From positions 1 through 64,000 of the forward strand of contig NZ_VWOX01000018.1 of the NCBI RefSeq assembly GCF_008629675.1: a stretch of DNA of 64,000 nucleotides, in the 5' to 3' direction. A program made the translations under genes and the position numbers. The notes under the pieces are model-generated. The model saw nothing but the letters and a program-made list of their open reading frames with translations, was not told where the DNA came from and ran no database searches. Shown here piece after piece: positions 17,089 to 27,782 of the stretch. Each line of letters opens with the position of its first letter. Position 1 is the first letter of the stretch. This DNA comes from Roseiconus nitratireducens (GTDB lineage Bacteria > Planctomycetota > Planctomycetia > Pirellulales > Pirellulaceae).

Positions 17089-20000
17089 TTAGCCTCGCTC
17101 TTCAGCGAGTAGTCCCAGCAATTCATCGGCGAGCAAGGGAGCGTGCGGGGCGGGCCGACCCAACTCCCACAACCGGAAAACCAATTCGTGACCCGGTGGT
17201 TCGCCATCGGCAAATTCGCCGTGCACTGCCAGACGATTTGGCTGGGGGGCGAAGTCGAACTCGTCGATCACTTCCTCTAGCAATTCAACGCTTTCCAGGA
17301 GGACCTCTTTGGTCGCCATCGACTGGCTGGCCATTGGCGTCAAACCTGCCGGTAGCAGCGGCAGGGACAGGAGTCCGATGCCGAGCTGAGATTTGGCAAG
17401 ATGATTCAAAATGATCAACGCGTCTCGCGGGGTGGTCGTGCCGTCGCCATTGACATCGTTGCGTGTTGAGTCGCCTTGAGGAAAATCGGCCAACGAACCA
17501 TCGCTGCGGGCGATCGCATTGATGACTACCAACGCATCGCGAGTCGATACCACTCCGTCATCATTGGTATCCAGGTGACGCGTGCTTAACGGGGGAAGTT
17601 CGGACGGGACATATCGAAACCGATTGGATCGCAACTGGGGATCCTGCCAGCGCACACCGAGGACGGTGGCGATCAATTCCCAATCGTTCGATGCCTGGAA
17701 ATACAGTCCGGTTTCCCAACTGAATCGAAGCAGGGGTTCCAAGTCGTACTGGCTTTGATCACCAACAAGTTGGATCGCATCGGGGGCATGGAAATCCAGC
17801 AATCGTGCGAAATCCGTCGCGCCTTGCAAAAAGCCTTCCTGGGAGCTGACGTAGTACGCTCCCTGAGCATCGCCAAGCACGAACAGGTCCATTCCAGGAC
17901 CGCCAAGGAAGGAATCGCGTTCACCGCGTCCGGGGTGAAGTGAATCGGGATCGACGCCCGTTAGCTGGTCATTACCCCGGCCGCCGTCAAGCCAGTCGTC
18001 GCCGCTGCCGCCGCGAAGTTGATCGTCGCCGTCTCCACCCATCAAGACATCCTGGTCGCTGCCTCCATTGAGCGAATCTTGCCCCTCGCCGCCGACCAGC
18101 ACGTCTGCGTCGTCGTCACCTTGCAAGCCGTCGTGTCCCTCTCCGCCCAAAAGGATGTCGCGACCGGTCCCGCCGAAGAGCAGGTCGTCTCCTTCACGAC
18201 CATTGACGAAATCGTTGCCCGCCAGGCCCTGGATGTAATCGTCCAAATCACTGCCGCGAAGGGTGTCCGCGAAAGGGGTTCCGATCAGCGAGGAAACTTT
18301 GCCATAAAAGCTGAGTTGATTGTTCCCAGCGCCGACCGCCTGAACCTGCCCAGTCTGCAAAGCCAGATCGATCGACACCGGTGCAATCGCTTCGCTAAAG
18401 TCCAGAAGGTTGTCACCGGATTGATCGGTGATCCGCAGGAGCACGTTCTCGACGGCCAGATGGTAAACGTCATCCCCTGAGCCGCCGTCCAACTCGATGT
18501 GATTCACCGACAGCGGCGTCCCCGAAACGTTGAAGACGTCGTTCCCTCCCCCCGTTTTGAAGATCACGCTGCCAAGGTTGTCCGTCCAGCTGATGACTAA
18601 ATCATCATTGATCGTCGCTTGCGTCTCGGAGATCTGAACGATGTCATCTTCGTCGGATCCGAGGAATCGCAGGACGCTCTGGCCGGCCAGACCGTCACGC
18701 CCCCCGTCGACCAGGATTCCCCGTGGCAACGCAAACTCGCCGCCGAATTGAAAGTCAATCGTCAGAGAATCAGGGGCGAAATTCGACGTGTAGATGGTGG
18801 CCTGATGCATGCGTTCAAGTCGGTGCTGGGAGAGCAGGCCCCCCGTCTGATTGTCGATCAATTCCAAGTACGCACCGTTCCGCCGCAACGTCCATTCGTT
18901 TCCCTCGTCAACCGAATCGGTGTATCGGGACAAATGAATGCCGGCGGTCATTCCGAAGTCGAATGTCGCATCGGCAACATCCACGACGACTCCATTCTCG
19001 ATCACAATCTCGTGGCTGCTGCTCGAAGGCGAGGTGACCAGGAATCCATCGGGACGTTCGACGCGGATTTGGTGTCGACCATCGGGCAGATTGTTGAACG
19101 CATACGCGCCGGTTGCATTTGACCAGGTGAATGGTTCGCCAGTGTCGAATGTTCCGTTGCCGTTGTCGTCCACGTAGACCCGGATGTCTTTCAAGCCTGA
19201 CTCGAAGCCTTGGCGGGTACCACTGAAGTCCGTGTCGTCGTAAGTGACACCGGTAACCTGCGCCGTCTGGTAATTGGTGAAGGTCAGATTGCCAAGGTTC
19301 TGGCCGGCGCCGGCTGTCAGGGAGATGGCTTCGGTCCGCGGGGTCGTGTTGAGATAGACCCAAACGCCTCCCTTCGATTGGTCGACGACCAGCAAGTCGG
19401 GTAGTCCGTCGTTGTTGACGTCAACCACGTTCAATGCAGCGGGCGACTCAGCATCCGCGAACGTCGAGATCGGTGCCGGGACCTCGGTTGCATCATCCAC
19501 GAATTCGAATATTTCCAGATCTGGATCACCGGTCAGCACCACCGGATTGGGATACAGTTGGCCCTGGATCCGATCAACCGATAGGCCGACAGTCTCAATC
19601 GCAATCGCTTCCAAAAAGAAGAAGCCGGCTTCGGGTGTCTGGGTGAAGAAGGCCATTCCAAAATCTCCCCCGGTGCCGAAGGCAATGTCCAGCAGTCCGT
19701 CGGCATTGAAATCGGATACCGCCACGGGTCCGTGATCGCTTGAGAGGCTGAAATTGTTGGCCCCGCCGTTGAGCGCCCAGGTGGTGATGTTGGAAAAGGC
19801 TCCGGTTCCGTCGCCATAGGCGACATTGAAATTGTGCTCGCTGTTATCGGAATTGAGGACCAAATCCTGATGCCCGTCGCCATTCATGTCGGCGGCGACA
19901 AGCTGGCCAGGAACGTCGTAGTGCTTGCCGTCCACGCGGGTGCCGTCCTTGAGGAGCAACACATCGAAACGATTGGGGTTTCCGCTGGTTCCCGAATGAG

Positions 20001-23000
20001 ACCCCGCGAGATCGGTGATGCCGTCTTCGTCAAAGTCGCCCGCCGTGACGCCGTGCATCGTGTCGGCATGGATGAAGTGCACGTAACTGTTCGTCGCGGC
20101 AAAGCTCAATCCCCCTCCTTTCGCCGTCGTGTTCTTCAGAAGGCTGACCCATCCCTTGCCGCTGATGACCGCCAGACTCGGCCCGGTGGCACCGGGTAGA
20201 CCATGGATCACCTGCAGGTTCCAGGCTTGGCCGTCATTGAATTTGACACTCGCGGTTTGGCTTGACTTGGTGAATTTGCCTGCACCGTCATTCAAGAAAA
20301 AACTGACCGTTCCCGCCTCTTTTTCGGGAGCGACCGTCGCGAGATCCAGATCGCCGTCCTGGTCAAAGTCGGCCTGAGCGATTGTGGTGGGCGAGTCGCC
20401 GGCGGCGTAGAAAGTGTGTGTGAATGCGGGGGTATTTGCCGTGACGGGCGAGACCTGAAGCCAATCGGCCTGGCCCGCTTGATTGATGGAGTAAGTTCCA
20501 GGCGTGACATTGTCGAAATGAAAACTGCCGTCGTCGGTACTGGCGTACGTGGTCGCCACTTGGGACCCGTCGGCGGCTAGCAATCGAACTTCCCAGTTGG
20601 CTGGCGGCGGTGATGTATCCGTGTTCAGGCTTCCGTCCGACTTCAAATCGTAGTTGTCGACCGTCCCACTGACGCTGGCGAATTGAAGTACACCAAAATC
20701 TTGATCCGAAACGAGTTTGAAATTCCCCGCCGGTGTCATCAGAGTTTGGGAGGTGGGAGAAGTTGTCAGAAAGTCAGCTTGGCTGTCGGAATCCTGAAAA
20801 AGCCGGAGCGAATAGGTTGTGTTCGGTTCGAGGTCAAAGATTCGATAGGCGCCATCGCTGGCACTGACCGCCGAAGGATCCGTGACGTCCAGCTCTCCGT
20901 TTTGGTTCAGGTCGACGTAAACCGTCCAGCCTTGAGCTCCTTTTTCTTCCGGATCGAGGACTCCATTCTGGTTCGCGTCGTTGAACACCGTTCCGGCGAT
21001 CGAGGAGTTGATTTGCAATCCGAAAGTGGTGTCATCCCCGAACAAGTCGGGTGACAGGATCGATCTGGGGTTGGACTGGCTCGCATCTTTCAGTGCAATG
21101 CCTTCGCTGGTGACCAGTCCGATCGGATATTCGTCGCCGTTTTGCAACGCCACCGAACGAGCGGCATCGGCGTAGTCGAAGCGGTAATAGCCATCACCGT
21201 TGGTGGTCCAGGAAGCCTCGGTGGATGGATCGAAGGAACCGTCAGAGTCGACATCCAAGTACAGCTTGACACCCGGGACGCCGACGTTGCCGTTGATCGC
21301 ATCTTGTACAAACCCGCTGATCGGCCCCGTGGGCTGGAAACTGGCCTGGGTGGAATAGTCCGAATAGGTTGTCGGGTTCTCGCCGTCATGGATGCTGACG
21401 TACAGGTAGTATTTTCCAAGCGGCAAATTCGTCAGGTTCCACGGCAGTCCATCGTAGGTTGCCTTGTCACTGCTGGGGATAAACGAGTTGACCTTGAACC
21501 CGTCGTAGCCCTGGTTGTCCGTGTCGGCGTACAGCGTCACGGTCGTTTGGCTGGCCAATCCCGGACCAACTTCATGGTAGATGTCGACGCCGATGCTGGG
21601 GTCGGTGAAGTAGCCGGACGGAAGCTCGCTGGCAAGGCTGGCGACGGGGCTGGGAATGGAATAAGTGAACTGCCAATCGAGCTGAGTGTCTGGGTCGCTG
21701 AACTTTTCAGTGCTGTACAGGTAGTAGTAATAGGTCCCAGCACTTTCCAATTGGGGGTCAGTGATTTGTGTCAGCAGCGTTGAGGTTGGTGCGTCGGTGC
21801 TGTTTGTGACCAAGGTTGCGTTATTGCCTTTGCCAAAGTCGGATTGCTGGACGATGTTCTTGTCGTCATGCCCGTCACCCGTCGCCACAAACTCGTAGGC
21901 GACATACTGTGTTCCTTTGGCTTCTGGCCATTGGACTTGAAATTCCGTGACCGAGGCGCCCGTGGGTACCTGGAATGATTTGGAATAGGTGTAGAGCTTC
22001 GTGTCCGGTCCGTAATCGCCATCCTTGATTTCTTTGATGGCGTGTTTGCCAATCGACTTGGGATTCGAAGCGCCGGAATCGTTGATGTCGAACAGGAATC
22101 CGACATCCTTCTTGGTCACGAGGAAATTCAGTTTTGTCCAGGCGGCAACATATCCCACCGGTTCTCCGGTGACCTGATCCTTGCTGTGGTAGTCAAAGAC
22201 AAAATGAAAATCCGCGAGTTCTTTTCCGCCGATGAACGGGATCCCGCTCGGTACACTCACCTTCGCATCGGCGCGAAAGTAGATGAAGTAATTCGAACCG
22301 GTTCCGTCGAACTGGAACGAGCCGGAGACATCGAACGCCCCCTTGTACATTTTGACGTTGACGTCCAATTCGTAGTCTTTGTTTCCCCAGTCAAGTGTCA
22401 GCGTGCCGCTGCCTGAGCCGAGCACGCCCTTGTACTCCGGGAACTGATCGGAGGTCGTTCCATCTTGCTGAGCGCCCCAATAGATATCGGCGCCCAGGAC
22501 GAATTCGTCTCGGGTCACCGTGACGGTGCCAACCCCGGCAATGATCGTGACGTCCTGACCCGCAAGTTTCAGCTGTTCTCCGTAGATGACGGCGACATCA
22601 CCGGTGATCTGAAACGAAGAGGGCGAATTCGGATTCTGTACGGCGACATCGAATGCGGTCAAAAACATCCCGCTGGATCCCAAAGCGACCGGCTGGTTTC
22701 CAAAGTCCATTCCGATGGAAACGGACGTGATCGCTTCTTTGTCGGTGTCAAAAACCATCGCCGCAGCAAATGATTTGCCGGTTTCCGGAAAGAACAGGTC
22801 GCCGGCAAGGTCGACATCAAAATCGCCCGTATTGATGTCCTTCTGATAGCCGACCAGCAATTCTTCAAACGTCAGAAAGCCGACGTTGACATTTTTGAGA
22901 ACCACTTCAAAACCATCCAGTTCGAAGCCCCCGGACGAGTACTTCAATCCAGAATTGTCGCCGGTGACGCCATCGCCAAGCGTTACCGCGACCTGCCAAA

Positions 23001-24531
23001 TCTCTTGCAGAAACAAGGACCCGGACACGATGAAGACATCGCTATTGTCCGTGTCTTTGGTCCATTTGAATCCCGCGTCGGCGACTCGCCAGGTCAGCGG
23101 TCCCGCCTTGAACGCATTGCTGGTGATCGCTGCCTCGATTTGTTTCAGGCTGCCGTCTTGAATCCGCAGTCCGGCGTCAGACGAACTGGTACCCATCTGA
23201 AGTGCAAAGACCGGGTTCTTGGTGGAATGATCGACCAGTTGCATCCCGCCAAACATCACATACTGTTCTGAATCGCGGTCGTATTGAAAGGTGATGCCCC
23301 CCGGCGTTGTCGTGAATTCCACTCCAAAAAATTCGAAATCTGTCGTGACGATGGCGTTGATTGTTTGGACGACGCCCTGCTCGATCACGATCCCGGGTAA
23401 GTCGGGCTCGGTCTCGTAGCCCAAATTCATATCAACGGTGTTTCCATCAACCAACAGCGTTAACCCACCGGTCAACTCGTACCTCTCTTCGGAAAAGTTG
23501 TATTCAAACGTCAGGGGATTGGTGTCCGACGTTTTTAGCGTTGCGGCGAACAGATTGAATGATCCAGAAATGCCGAACGTGATTCCGTCAAAGTCGGTGT
23601 TCTTCAGTGCGATGCCCACGTCGGCGGCTACTGATGCGAGGCCCCGTTGGTTGCTGTTGTCTTGAGGCTGGCTGGAAACGCTAATACTGCCCTCGAACTT
23701 CCAAAGGTCGTTTTGCTGTGCATCCGTCTCGTAGGTAACGATGAGGGATCCGTTCACAGGCAGGCTTTTCACATTTCCGCTGTAAAGAGACACATCGAAC
23801 TCCGCCCCGCTAAGCGTGGGCGAAATATCCGGACTGATGGAGACATAATCCTTCCCGGCTACAGTGACCTTCGGGAGTTCCGTGGTGAGATCTCCCAACA
23901 CGGCGTTGAAGTCAAATACGCCGCGGAGGTGGGACTCCGAATCGTTCGTATCACCGCCATCCGGGTTGATGAGTTGCAGGTTGTTGGCAGTAAAGTCAAA
24001 GCTGGCGACGTTGATCGGTTGGGCATCACCGTCGGCGAGCGGCACGCCGTCCGTGGTCGTCAGGCTGAGGATGGGAAAGCTCTCAAAGAGTGCGCTTTCC
24101 CAGACCCGCCGGTTGTTCCTTTGTGAAATCAGGTCGATCGCGCCACCGTCAATCGAAAAGGTCAGGTCGCTGGTGTGAAGCTGCAACTCACCGTCGCCTC
24201 CCACCGCGTCCAAGTCGACCACCATCAAACCGCGAAAGTCTTCCGCTTGGCTGGATGGCGTGAACCCAATCAGCACTTGCCCTCCGCTGGTCTCGTATCC
24301 GTCTTGAGTCGTGGAGAAAGAATCCGCCGAGAATCTCAGTCCACCAAGATCGATCAGTTGAGCGAGCACCAGTCGGGCTTCGAGTTTCTCCATGCGCACT
24401 TTCCGCCCGCGACGTTGGGGACGCTTCGCGGTGGGGCGATCTACGAGTGGGCTGGGTCGCTCTGCAAACAGCGAAAAAGGCCGATGCCAAGGTCGACCGA
24501 TTCGTCGACCGCAATGGAAGGATGTCTTCAT
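17089..24531 (-). CDS. giant exported protein: SdrD-B, FG-GAP, RTX repeats, dockerin
   Basis: This 2480-residue protein has a long basic leader ending in MEKLEARLVLAQ (about residues 47-58). Residues 60-850 form a long beta-rich region of unknown family with repeated filament-like strands. SdrD B-like modules (GTVFNDANQNGVLDP type) come next. FG-GAP/VCBS-type repeats with DFDQDGDLDLA motifs follow (about 1377-1720). Glycine/aspartate RTX calcium-binding nonapeptides (GGxGxD) run from about 2087 to 2190, and a type I dockerin-like pair of Ca-binding loops (DTNDDGVVSTRDALVVIN and DVNGDGTTTPRDALIILN) spans 2319-2381. The protein is likely secreted, calcium-stabilised and surface-bound. It is transcribed divergently from the sulfatase genes. 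Confidence 0.9.
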   Translation of the reverse strand: MKTSFHCGRRIGRPWHRPFSLFAERPSPLVDRPTAKRPQRRGRKVRMEKLEARLVLAQLIDLGGLRFSADSFSTTQDGYETSGGQVLIGFTPSSQAEDFRGLMVVDLDAVGGDGELQLHTSDLTFSIDGGAIDLISQRNNRRVWESALFESFPILSLTTTDGVPLADGDAQPINVASFDFTANNLQLINPDGGDTNDSESHLRGVFDFNAVLGDLTTELPKVTVAGKDYVSISPDISPTLSGAEFDVSLYSGNVKSLPVNGSLIVTYETDAQQNDLWKFEGSISVSSQPQDNSNQRGLASVAADVGIALKNTDFDGITFGISGSFNLFAATLKTSDTNPLTFEYNFSEERYELTGGLTLLVDGNTVDMNLGYETEPDLPGIVIEQGVVQTINAIVTTDFEFFGVEFTTTPGGITFQYDRDSEQYVMFGGMQLVDHSTKNPVFALQMGTSSSDAGLRIQDGSLKQIEAAITSNAFKAGPLTWRVADAGFKWTKDTDNSDVFIVSGSLFLQEIWQVAVTLGDGVTGDNSGLKYSSGGFELDGFEVVLKNVNVGFLTFEELLVGYQKDINTGDFDVDLAGDLFFPETGKSFAAAMVFDTDKEAITSVSIGMDFGNQPVALGSSGMFLTAFDVAVQNPNSPSSFQITGDVAVIYGEQLKLAGQDVTIIAGVGTVTVTRDEFVLGADIYWGAQQDGTTSDQFPEYKGVLGSGSGTLTLDWGNKDYELDVNVKMYKGAFDVSGSFQFDGTGSNYFIYFRADAKVSVPSGIPFIGGKELADFHFVFDYHSKDQVTGEPVGYVAAWTKLNFLVTKKDVGFLFDINDSGASNPKSIGKHAIKEIKDGDYGPDTKLYTYSKSFQVPTGASVTEFQVQWPEAKGTQYVAYEFVATGDGHDDKNIVQQSDFGKGNNATLVTNSTDAPTSTLLTQITDPQLESAGTYYYYLYSTEKFSDPDTQLDWQFTYSIPSPVASLASELPSGYFTDPSIGVDIYHEVGPGLASQTTVTLYADTDNQGYDGFKVNSFIPSSDKATYDGLPWNLTNLPLGKYYLYVSIHDGENPTTYSDYSTQASFQPTGPISGFVQDAINGNVGVPGVKLYLDVDSDGSFDPSTEASWTTNGDGYYRFDYADAARSVALQNGDEYPIGLVTSEGIALKDASQSNPRSILSPDLFGDDTTFGLQINSSIAGTVFNDANQNGVLDPEEKGAQGWTVYVDLNQNGELDVTDPSAVSASDGAYRIFDLEPNTTYSLRLFQDSDSQADFLTTSPTSQTLMTPAGNFKLVSDQDFGVLQFASVSGTVDNYDLKSDGSLNTDTSPPPANWEVRLLAADGSQVATTYASTDDGSFHFDNVTPGTYSINQAGQADWLQVSPVTANTPAFTHTFYAAGDSPTTIAQADFDQDGDLDLATVAPEKEAGTVSFFLNDGAGKFTKSSQTASVKFNDGQAWNLQVIHGLPGATGPSLAVISGKGWVSLLKNTTAKGGGLSFAATNSYVHFIHADTMHGVTAGDFDEDGITDLAGSHSGTSGNPNRFDVLLLKDGTRVDGKHYDVPGQLVAADMNGDGHQDLVLNSDNSEHNFNVAYGDGTGAFSNITTWALNGGANNFSLSSDHGPVAVSDFNADGLLDIAFGTGGDFGMAFFTQTPEAGFFFLEAIAIETVGLSVDRIQGQLYPNPVVLTGDPDLEIFEFVDDATEVPAPISTFADAESPAALNVVDVNNDGLPDLLVVDQSKGGVWVYLNTTPRTEAISLTAGAGQNLGNLTFTNYQTAQVTGVTYDDTDFSGTRQGFESGLKDIRVYVDDNGNGTFDTGEPFTWSNATGAYAFNNLPDGRHQIRVERPDGFLVTSPSSSSHEIVIENGVVVDVADATFDFGMTAGIHLSRYTDSVDEGNEWTLRRNGAYLELIDNQTGGLLSQHRLERMHQATIYTSNFAPDSLTIDFQFGGEFALPRGILVDGGRDGLAGQSVLRFLGSDEDDIVQISETQATINDDLVISWTDNLGSVIFKTGGGNDVFNVSGTPLSVNHIELDGGSGDDVYHLAVENVLLRITDQSGDNLLDFSEAIAPVSIDLALQTGQVQAVGAGNNQLSFYGKVSSLIGTPFADTLRGSDLDDYIQGLAGNDFVNGREGDDLLFGGTGRDILLGGEGHDGLQGDDDADVLVGGEGQDSLNGGSDQDVLMGGDGDDQLRGGSGDDWLDGGRGNDQLTGVDPDSLHPGRGERDSFLGGPGMDLFVLGDAQGAYYVSSQEGFLQGATDFARLLDFHAPDAIQLVGDQSQYDLEPLLRFSWETGLYFQASNDWELIATVLGVRWQDPQLRSNRFRYVPSELPPLSTRHLDTNDDGVVSTRDALVVINAIARSDGSLADFPQGDSTRNDVNGDGTTTPRDALIILNHLAKSQLGIGLLSLPLLPAGLTPMASQSMATKEVLLESVELLEEVIDEFDFAPQPNRLAVHGEFADGEPPGHELVFRLWELGRPAPHAPLLADELLGLLAEERG

Positions 24532-24747
24532 CGAAGGTCGATGCTCTTTGTCGCCGGTCTGCTGGTGGTCACGAGAAGAATCCCTCCCGGGCTACTGATT
24601 GTAGCCCACCCGGGATGCTGTGCGGTTCAGCAAGCCGGTTCGCACTTCACGTCGCCGCGAGGTACGGCTTTTCGCGGTATGGTTAGGGGTTTCATTCCCG
24701 CAAAAGGATTTCCAATCCGGACGGCAGATTGCTTGGAGAGGCAGGTC
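24532..24747. promoter_or_regulatory. divergent promoter region
   Basis: This 216-nt gap separates the start of the giant dockerin protein (minus) from the start of the first sulfatase (plus), so both promoters should be here. No box can be assigned with confidence. A GGAGAGG ribosome site (24735-24741) supports the sulfatase ATG at 24748. Confidence 0.5.
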
Positions 24748-26232
24748 ATGAAAGAATCGTTTGTACTCGTCGTCACGTCGCTGTTGACGCTCCTTTGTGG
24801 CTTCGCCGCGAATGTTCGTGCCGAAGAGTCCAAACGACCCAACGTGCTGTTCATTGCCTTCGATGATTTGCGGCCGGCACTGGGGTGCTACGGCGATTCC
24901 ATCGCGGTGACACCGAACATCGATCGATTGGCTGCTCGCGGCACGGTCTTCGATCGTGCGTATTGCCAGCAGGCCGTTTGTAGTCCATCGCGGTTGTCGC
25001 TCCTGACCGGGCGTCGCCCCGACACGATTCGCGTTTGGGACTTGAGCACCCATTTTCGCGAATCTTTGCCCGATGTTGTGACCCTGCCCCAGCACTTCAA
25101 AAACCAAGGCTATTGGACGCAAAGTTTGGGCAAGATCTATCACGGTAGCGGAAAGCCCTCACTTGACCCGCCGTCATGGTCCGTCCCCGCCCGATTCGAT
25201 CGCGTTCGCGATCCGGAAACCAGGTACGCACTGCCCCGCAATTTGAAAGGGAAAGGACTGAAACGGTCAGCGGTCGAAGCCGCAGAGGTTTCCGATGCGA
25301 CGTATCTGGACGGAATGGTTTGCGACGAAGCCGTTGAAACGCTGCAAAAGCTGGGACAGCAACACCAGCCGTTTTTCTTGGCCGTGGGTTTTCGGAAGCC
25401 GCATCTTCCTTTCTGTGCGCCGAAAAAGTATTGGGATCTGTACGACCGCGAACGCATCCCGTTGCCGATTGTCGAGAAGCATCCTCGCAATGCCCCCGAA
25501 CTGGCTACACGCAGCTGGCAGGAGTTGGAAGGCTACACCGACGTTCCCGATGACGGCAAGCTTTCAATCGACAAGATTCGGGAACTCCGACACGGATACT
25601 ACGCCTGCGTGAGCTACGTGGATGCCTTGGTCGGAAAGTTGTTGAACCAATTGACTGAGTTGGAACTGGAGGAGGATACGGTCATCGTCTTGTGGGGAGA
25701 TCATGGGTATCATCTTGGGGAACAGGGTCTGTGGACGAAAGCGAATAATTACGAACTTTCCACGCGTGTTCCGTTGATCGTCTCCCTTCCGGGGCAGGCT
25801 CGGGTCGGCACTCGGACCGGTGCTCTGGTCGAGTTCGTCGATGTCTTTCCGACGTTGGCAGACGTGTGCGGCTTGGAAGCACCGTCCGGAGTCGAAGGGC
25901 TCAGCTTCAAAGCTCTGTTGAACGATCCCGACCGACGCTGGAAGCGTGCCGCGTTCAGCCAGTTTCCTCGCGCCGTTAGCGGCAGCCGGCATCGAGGCCA
26001 CGGCGCCATCATGGGATATGCCGTTCGAACGGACCGGTACCGGTATGTGGAGTGGCGTCGGTGGGGAACCGATGATGTCCTGGCTCGCGAACTTTACGAC
26101 CACGATGCCGATCCACACGAATCGAAGAACGTCGCCGGCCAGGCGACATATTCAAAAGCGATGGAAGAACTAGCCGGCGTATTGGAAGGCGGTTGGCGAT
26201 CCGCCGTGCCCGCCGCGGGGCACGGAAGTTGA
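24748..26232 (+). CDS. sulfatase, iduronate-2-sulfatase-like
   Basis: This 494-residue exported sulfatase has a signal peptide at residues 1-25 (ending VRAEE). The alkaline-phosphatase-superfamily fold opens with PNVLFIAFDDLRPALGCYG, where Asp39 and Asp40 are metal ligands. The activation motif is C78-S-P-S-R82, in which the cysteine is converted to formylglycine. A WGDHGYHLGEQG segment further on supplies further active-site residues. The family hydrolyses sulfate esters of polysaccharides in the periplasm. The frame is open upstream to 24175, but the signal peptide and ribosome site fix the start at 24748. A second sulfatase follows after 50 nt. Confidence 0.93.
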   Translation: MKESFVLVVTSLLTLLCGFAANVRAEESKRPNVLFIAFDDLRPALGCYGDSIAVTPNIDRLAARGTVFDRAYCQQAVCSPSRLSLLTGRRPDTIRVWDLSTHFRESLPDVVTLPQHFKNQGYWTQSLGKIYHGSGKPSLDPPSWSVPARFDRVRDPETRYALPRNLKGKGLKRSAVEAAEVSDATYLDGMVCDEAVETLQKLGQQHQPFFLAVGFRKPHLPFCAPKKYWDLYDRERIPLPIVEKHPRNAPELATRSWQELEGYTDVPDDGKLSIDKIRELRHGYYACVSYVDALVGKLLNQLTELELEEDTVIVLWGDHGYHLGEQGLWTKANNYELSTRVPLIVSLPGQARVGTRTGALVEFVDVFPTLADVCGLEAPSGVEGLSFKALLNDPDRRWKRAAFSQFPRAVSGSRHRGHGAIMGYAVRTDRYRYVEWRRWGTDDVLARELYDHDADPHESKNVAGQATYSKAMEELAGVLEGGWRSAVPAAGHGS

Positions 26233-26282
26233 CCGGAGCCCTCGAGATCCCCACCTTCTCCAACCAAGAGAATCAGCCCCCG

Positions 26283-27749
26283 ATGAAATCTCGGATGATC
26301 ACACTCCTGGCCGCTTGTTGGATCTGCGTCGGCGCCGCCGCCGCCGCCGATCGCCCCAACATTTTGCTGATCGTTTCGGAAGACAACGGACCGGAGCTCG
26401 GTTGTTACGGCGATCCATTCGTTGACACTCCGGTGCTGGACCAGCTTGCCGCCGACGGTGTTCGGTTCCAAAACGCTTACGTCCCCCAAGCCGGTTGCAG
26501 CCAATCGCGTGCGGCGTTGTTGACGGGGTTGTGGCCGCATCAGAACGGCCAGATTGGCTTGGCGACGTGGAAGTTTCGAATGTACCGCGAAGACACCGCG
26601 AATCTGGTCCGCAGCTTACAAGAGAGCGGGTACCGCACCGGCATCCTTGGCAAGTTGCATGTCAATCCGGCTTCCGCCTTTCCATTTGACATGAAGGAGC
26701 TCTCGTCCTCGAATTTTGGTCGAAAGAATTTGGAGGCCTACGCGAAGCACGCCAAATCATTCTTCGACGCTGGCGACAAGCCGTTTTTTCTGAGCGTCAA
26801 TTATCCAGACGCGCATCGTCCGTTCATCCGGCAAGTTCAGGAACTTCCGCCAAAACCGTTGACCGGCAACGACGTCAAGCCGCTGGGTTACTTCGGACTG
26901 GATACACCGCAGCTGCGTTCGGAAACGGCGGGTTACTACAATTGCATCAACCGACTGGACTCGCTGGTCGGCGACTTGCTCGATTCACTCCGCCGGTCGG
27001 GAAAAGCCGACAACACGCTGGTCGTCTACCTGGGAGATCACGGGGCCGATCTGTTGCGAAGCAAACGCACTTCGTACGAAGGTGGCGTTCGCATTCCGCT
27101 CATCCTACGTTGGCCGAAGATTGCCAAGAGGAACCAAGTCCGAAACGAACTCGTTTCAACACTTGATTTGATGCCGACGTTGCTCTCGGTGGCCAACGCG
27201 GAACCCGTTGTCAATTTGCCGGGAATGTCGTTGCTGCCGCTGTTGCGGGGGGAAGAGACGCCGTGGCGCGAGTATCTGTTCACCGAGTACCATCTGCATT
27301 CGGCGCACAATTTCTACCCGCAACGCACGATTCGCGATGAGCGATTCAAATTGATTCAAAACCTGATGCCAGGGAAAGTAAATCCCGGATACGACTTCAC
27401 GACCAATCGGTTCTTCGCCGGATTGCCAACGACGATCGACTCAGCACCCGATCCGGTTCGGAACGCCTACGAGCGGATGAGGGCACCGCCGGAGTTTGAG
27501 CTTTATGACCTGCAGTCAGACCCGCATGAGTTTCAAAACCTGGCCCGGGATGCAGACCACGCGGCGACGCTGGAGAGATTGAAGACAAACCTGATTCAGT
27601 GGCGAACTCGGACGAACGATCCGTTGCTGATCGCCAACAACCTGGAGCGATTGAAATCGGAAATCGACGCCTGCTTCGTTGACGGTGCCGCCGCCAAGGA
27701 CCGACTGAAATTGAACTATCCGGACTATTTCTTTTCGAAACAACCTTGA
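26283..27749 (+). CDS. sulfatase, sulfamidase-like (CxQSR type)
   Basis: This 488-residue exported protein has a signal peptide ending Ala-Ala-Ala-Asp. RPNILLIVSEDNGPELGCYG carries the metal-binding acidic pair, here Glu-Asp rather than Asp-Asp. The formylglycine motif is C72-S-Q-S-R76. This CSQSR and SEDN combination is that of the heparan-N-sulfatase-like subgroup. YLGDHGADLLRSKRTSYEGG contributes further active-site residues. It follows the first sulfatase on the same strand after 50 nt, so co-transcription is likely. The two active-site signatures imply different substrates. Confidence 0.92.
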   Translation: MKSRMITLLAACWICVGAAAAADRPNILLIVSEDNGPELGCYGDPFVDTPVLDQLAADGVRFQNAYVPQAGCSQSRAALLTGLWPHQNGQIGLATWKFRMYREDTANLVRSLQESGYRTGILGKLHVNPASAFPFDMKELSSSNFGRKNLEAYAKHAKSFFDAGDKPFFLSVNYPDAHRPFIRQVQELPPKPLTGNDVKPLGYFGLDTPQLRSETAGYYNCINRLDSLVGDLLDSLRRSGKADNTLVVYLGDHGADLLRSKRTSYEGGVRIPLILRWPKIAKRNQVRNELVSTLDLMPTLLSVANAEPVVNLPGMSLLPLLRGEETPWREYLFTEYHLHSAHNFYPQRTIRDERFKLIQNLMPGKVNPGYDFTTNRFFAGLPTTIDSAPDPVRNAYERMRAPPEFELYDLQSDPHEFQNLARDADHAATLERLKTNLIQWRTRTNDPLLIANNLERLKSEIDACFVDGAAAKDRLKLNYPDYFFSKQP

Positions 27750-27782
27750 ATGGCGAACGCTCGCGATGTGTTCGTCTGATCG

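Noticed and set aside
17960..18270. RTX repeats as evidence of a secreted RTX toxin with its own type I exporter
   Set aside because: No ABC exporter or membrane-fusion partner is adjacent, no toxin domain is visible, and the repeats sit inside a surface protein with a planctomycete leader.
24175..24747. 191-codon N-terminal extension of the first sulfatase
   Set aside because: It overlaps the start of the divergent giant gene. The signal peptide and ribosome site place the start at 24748.
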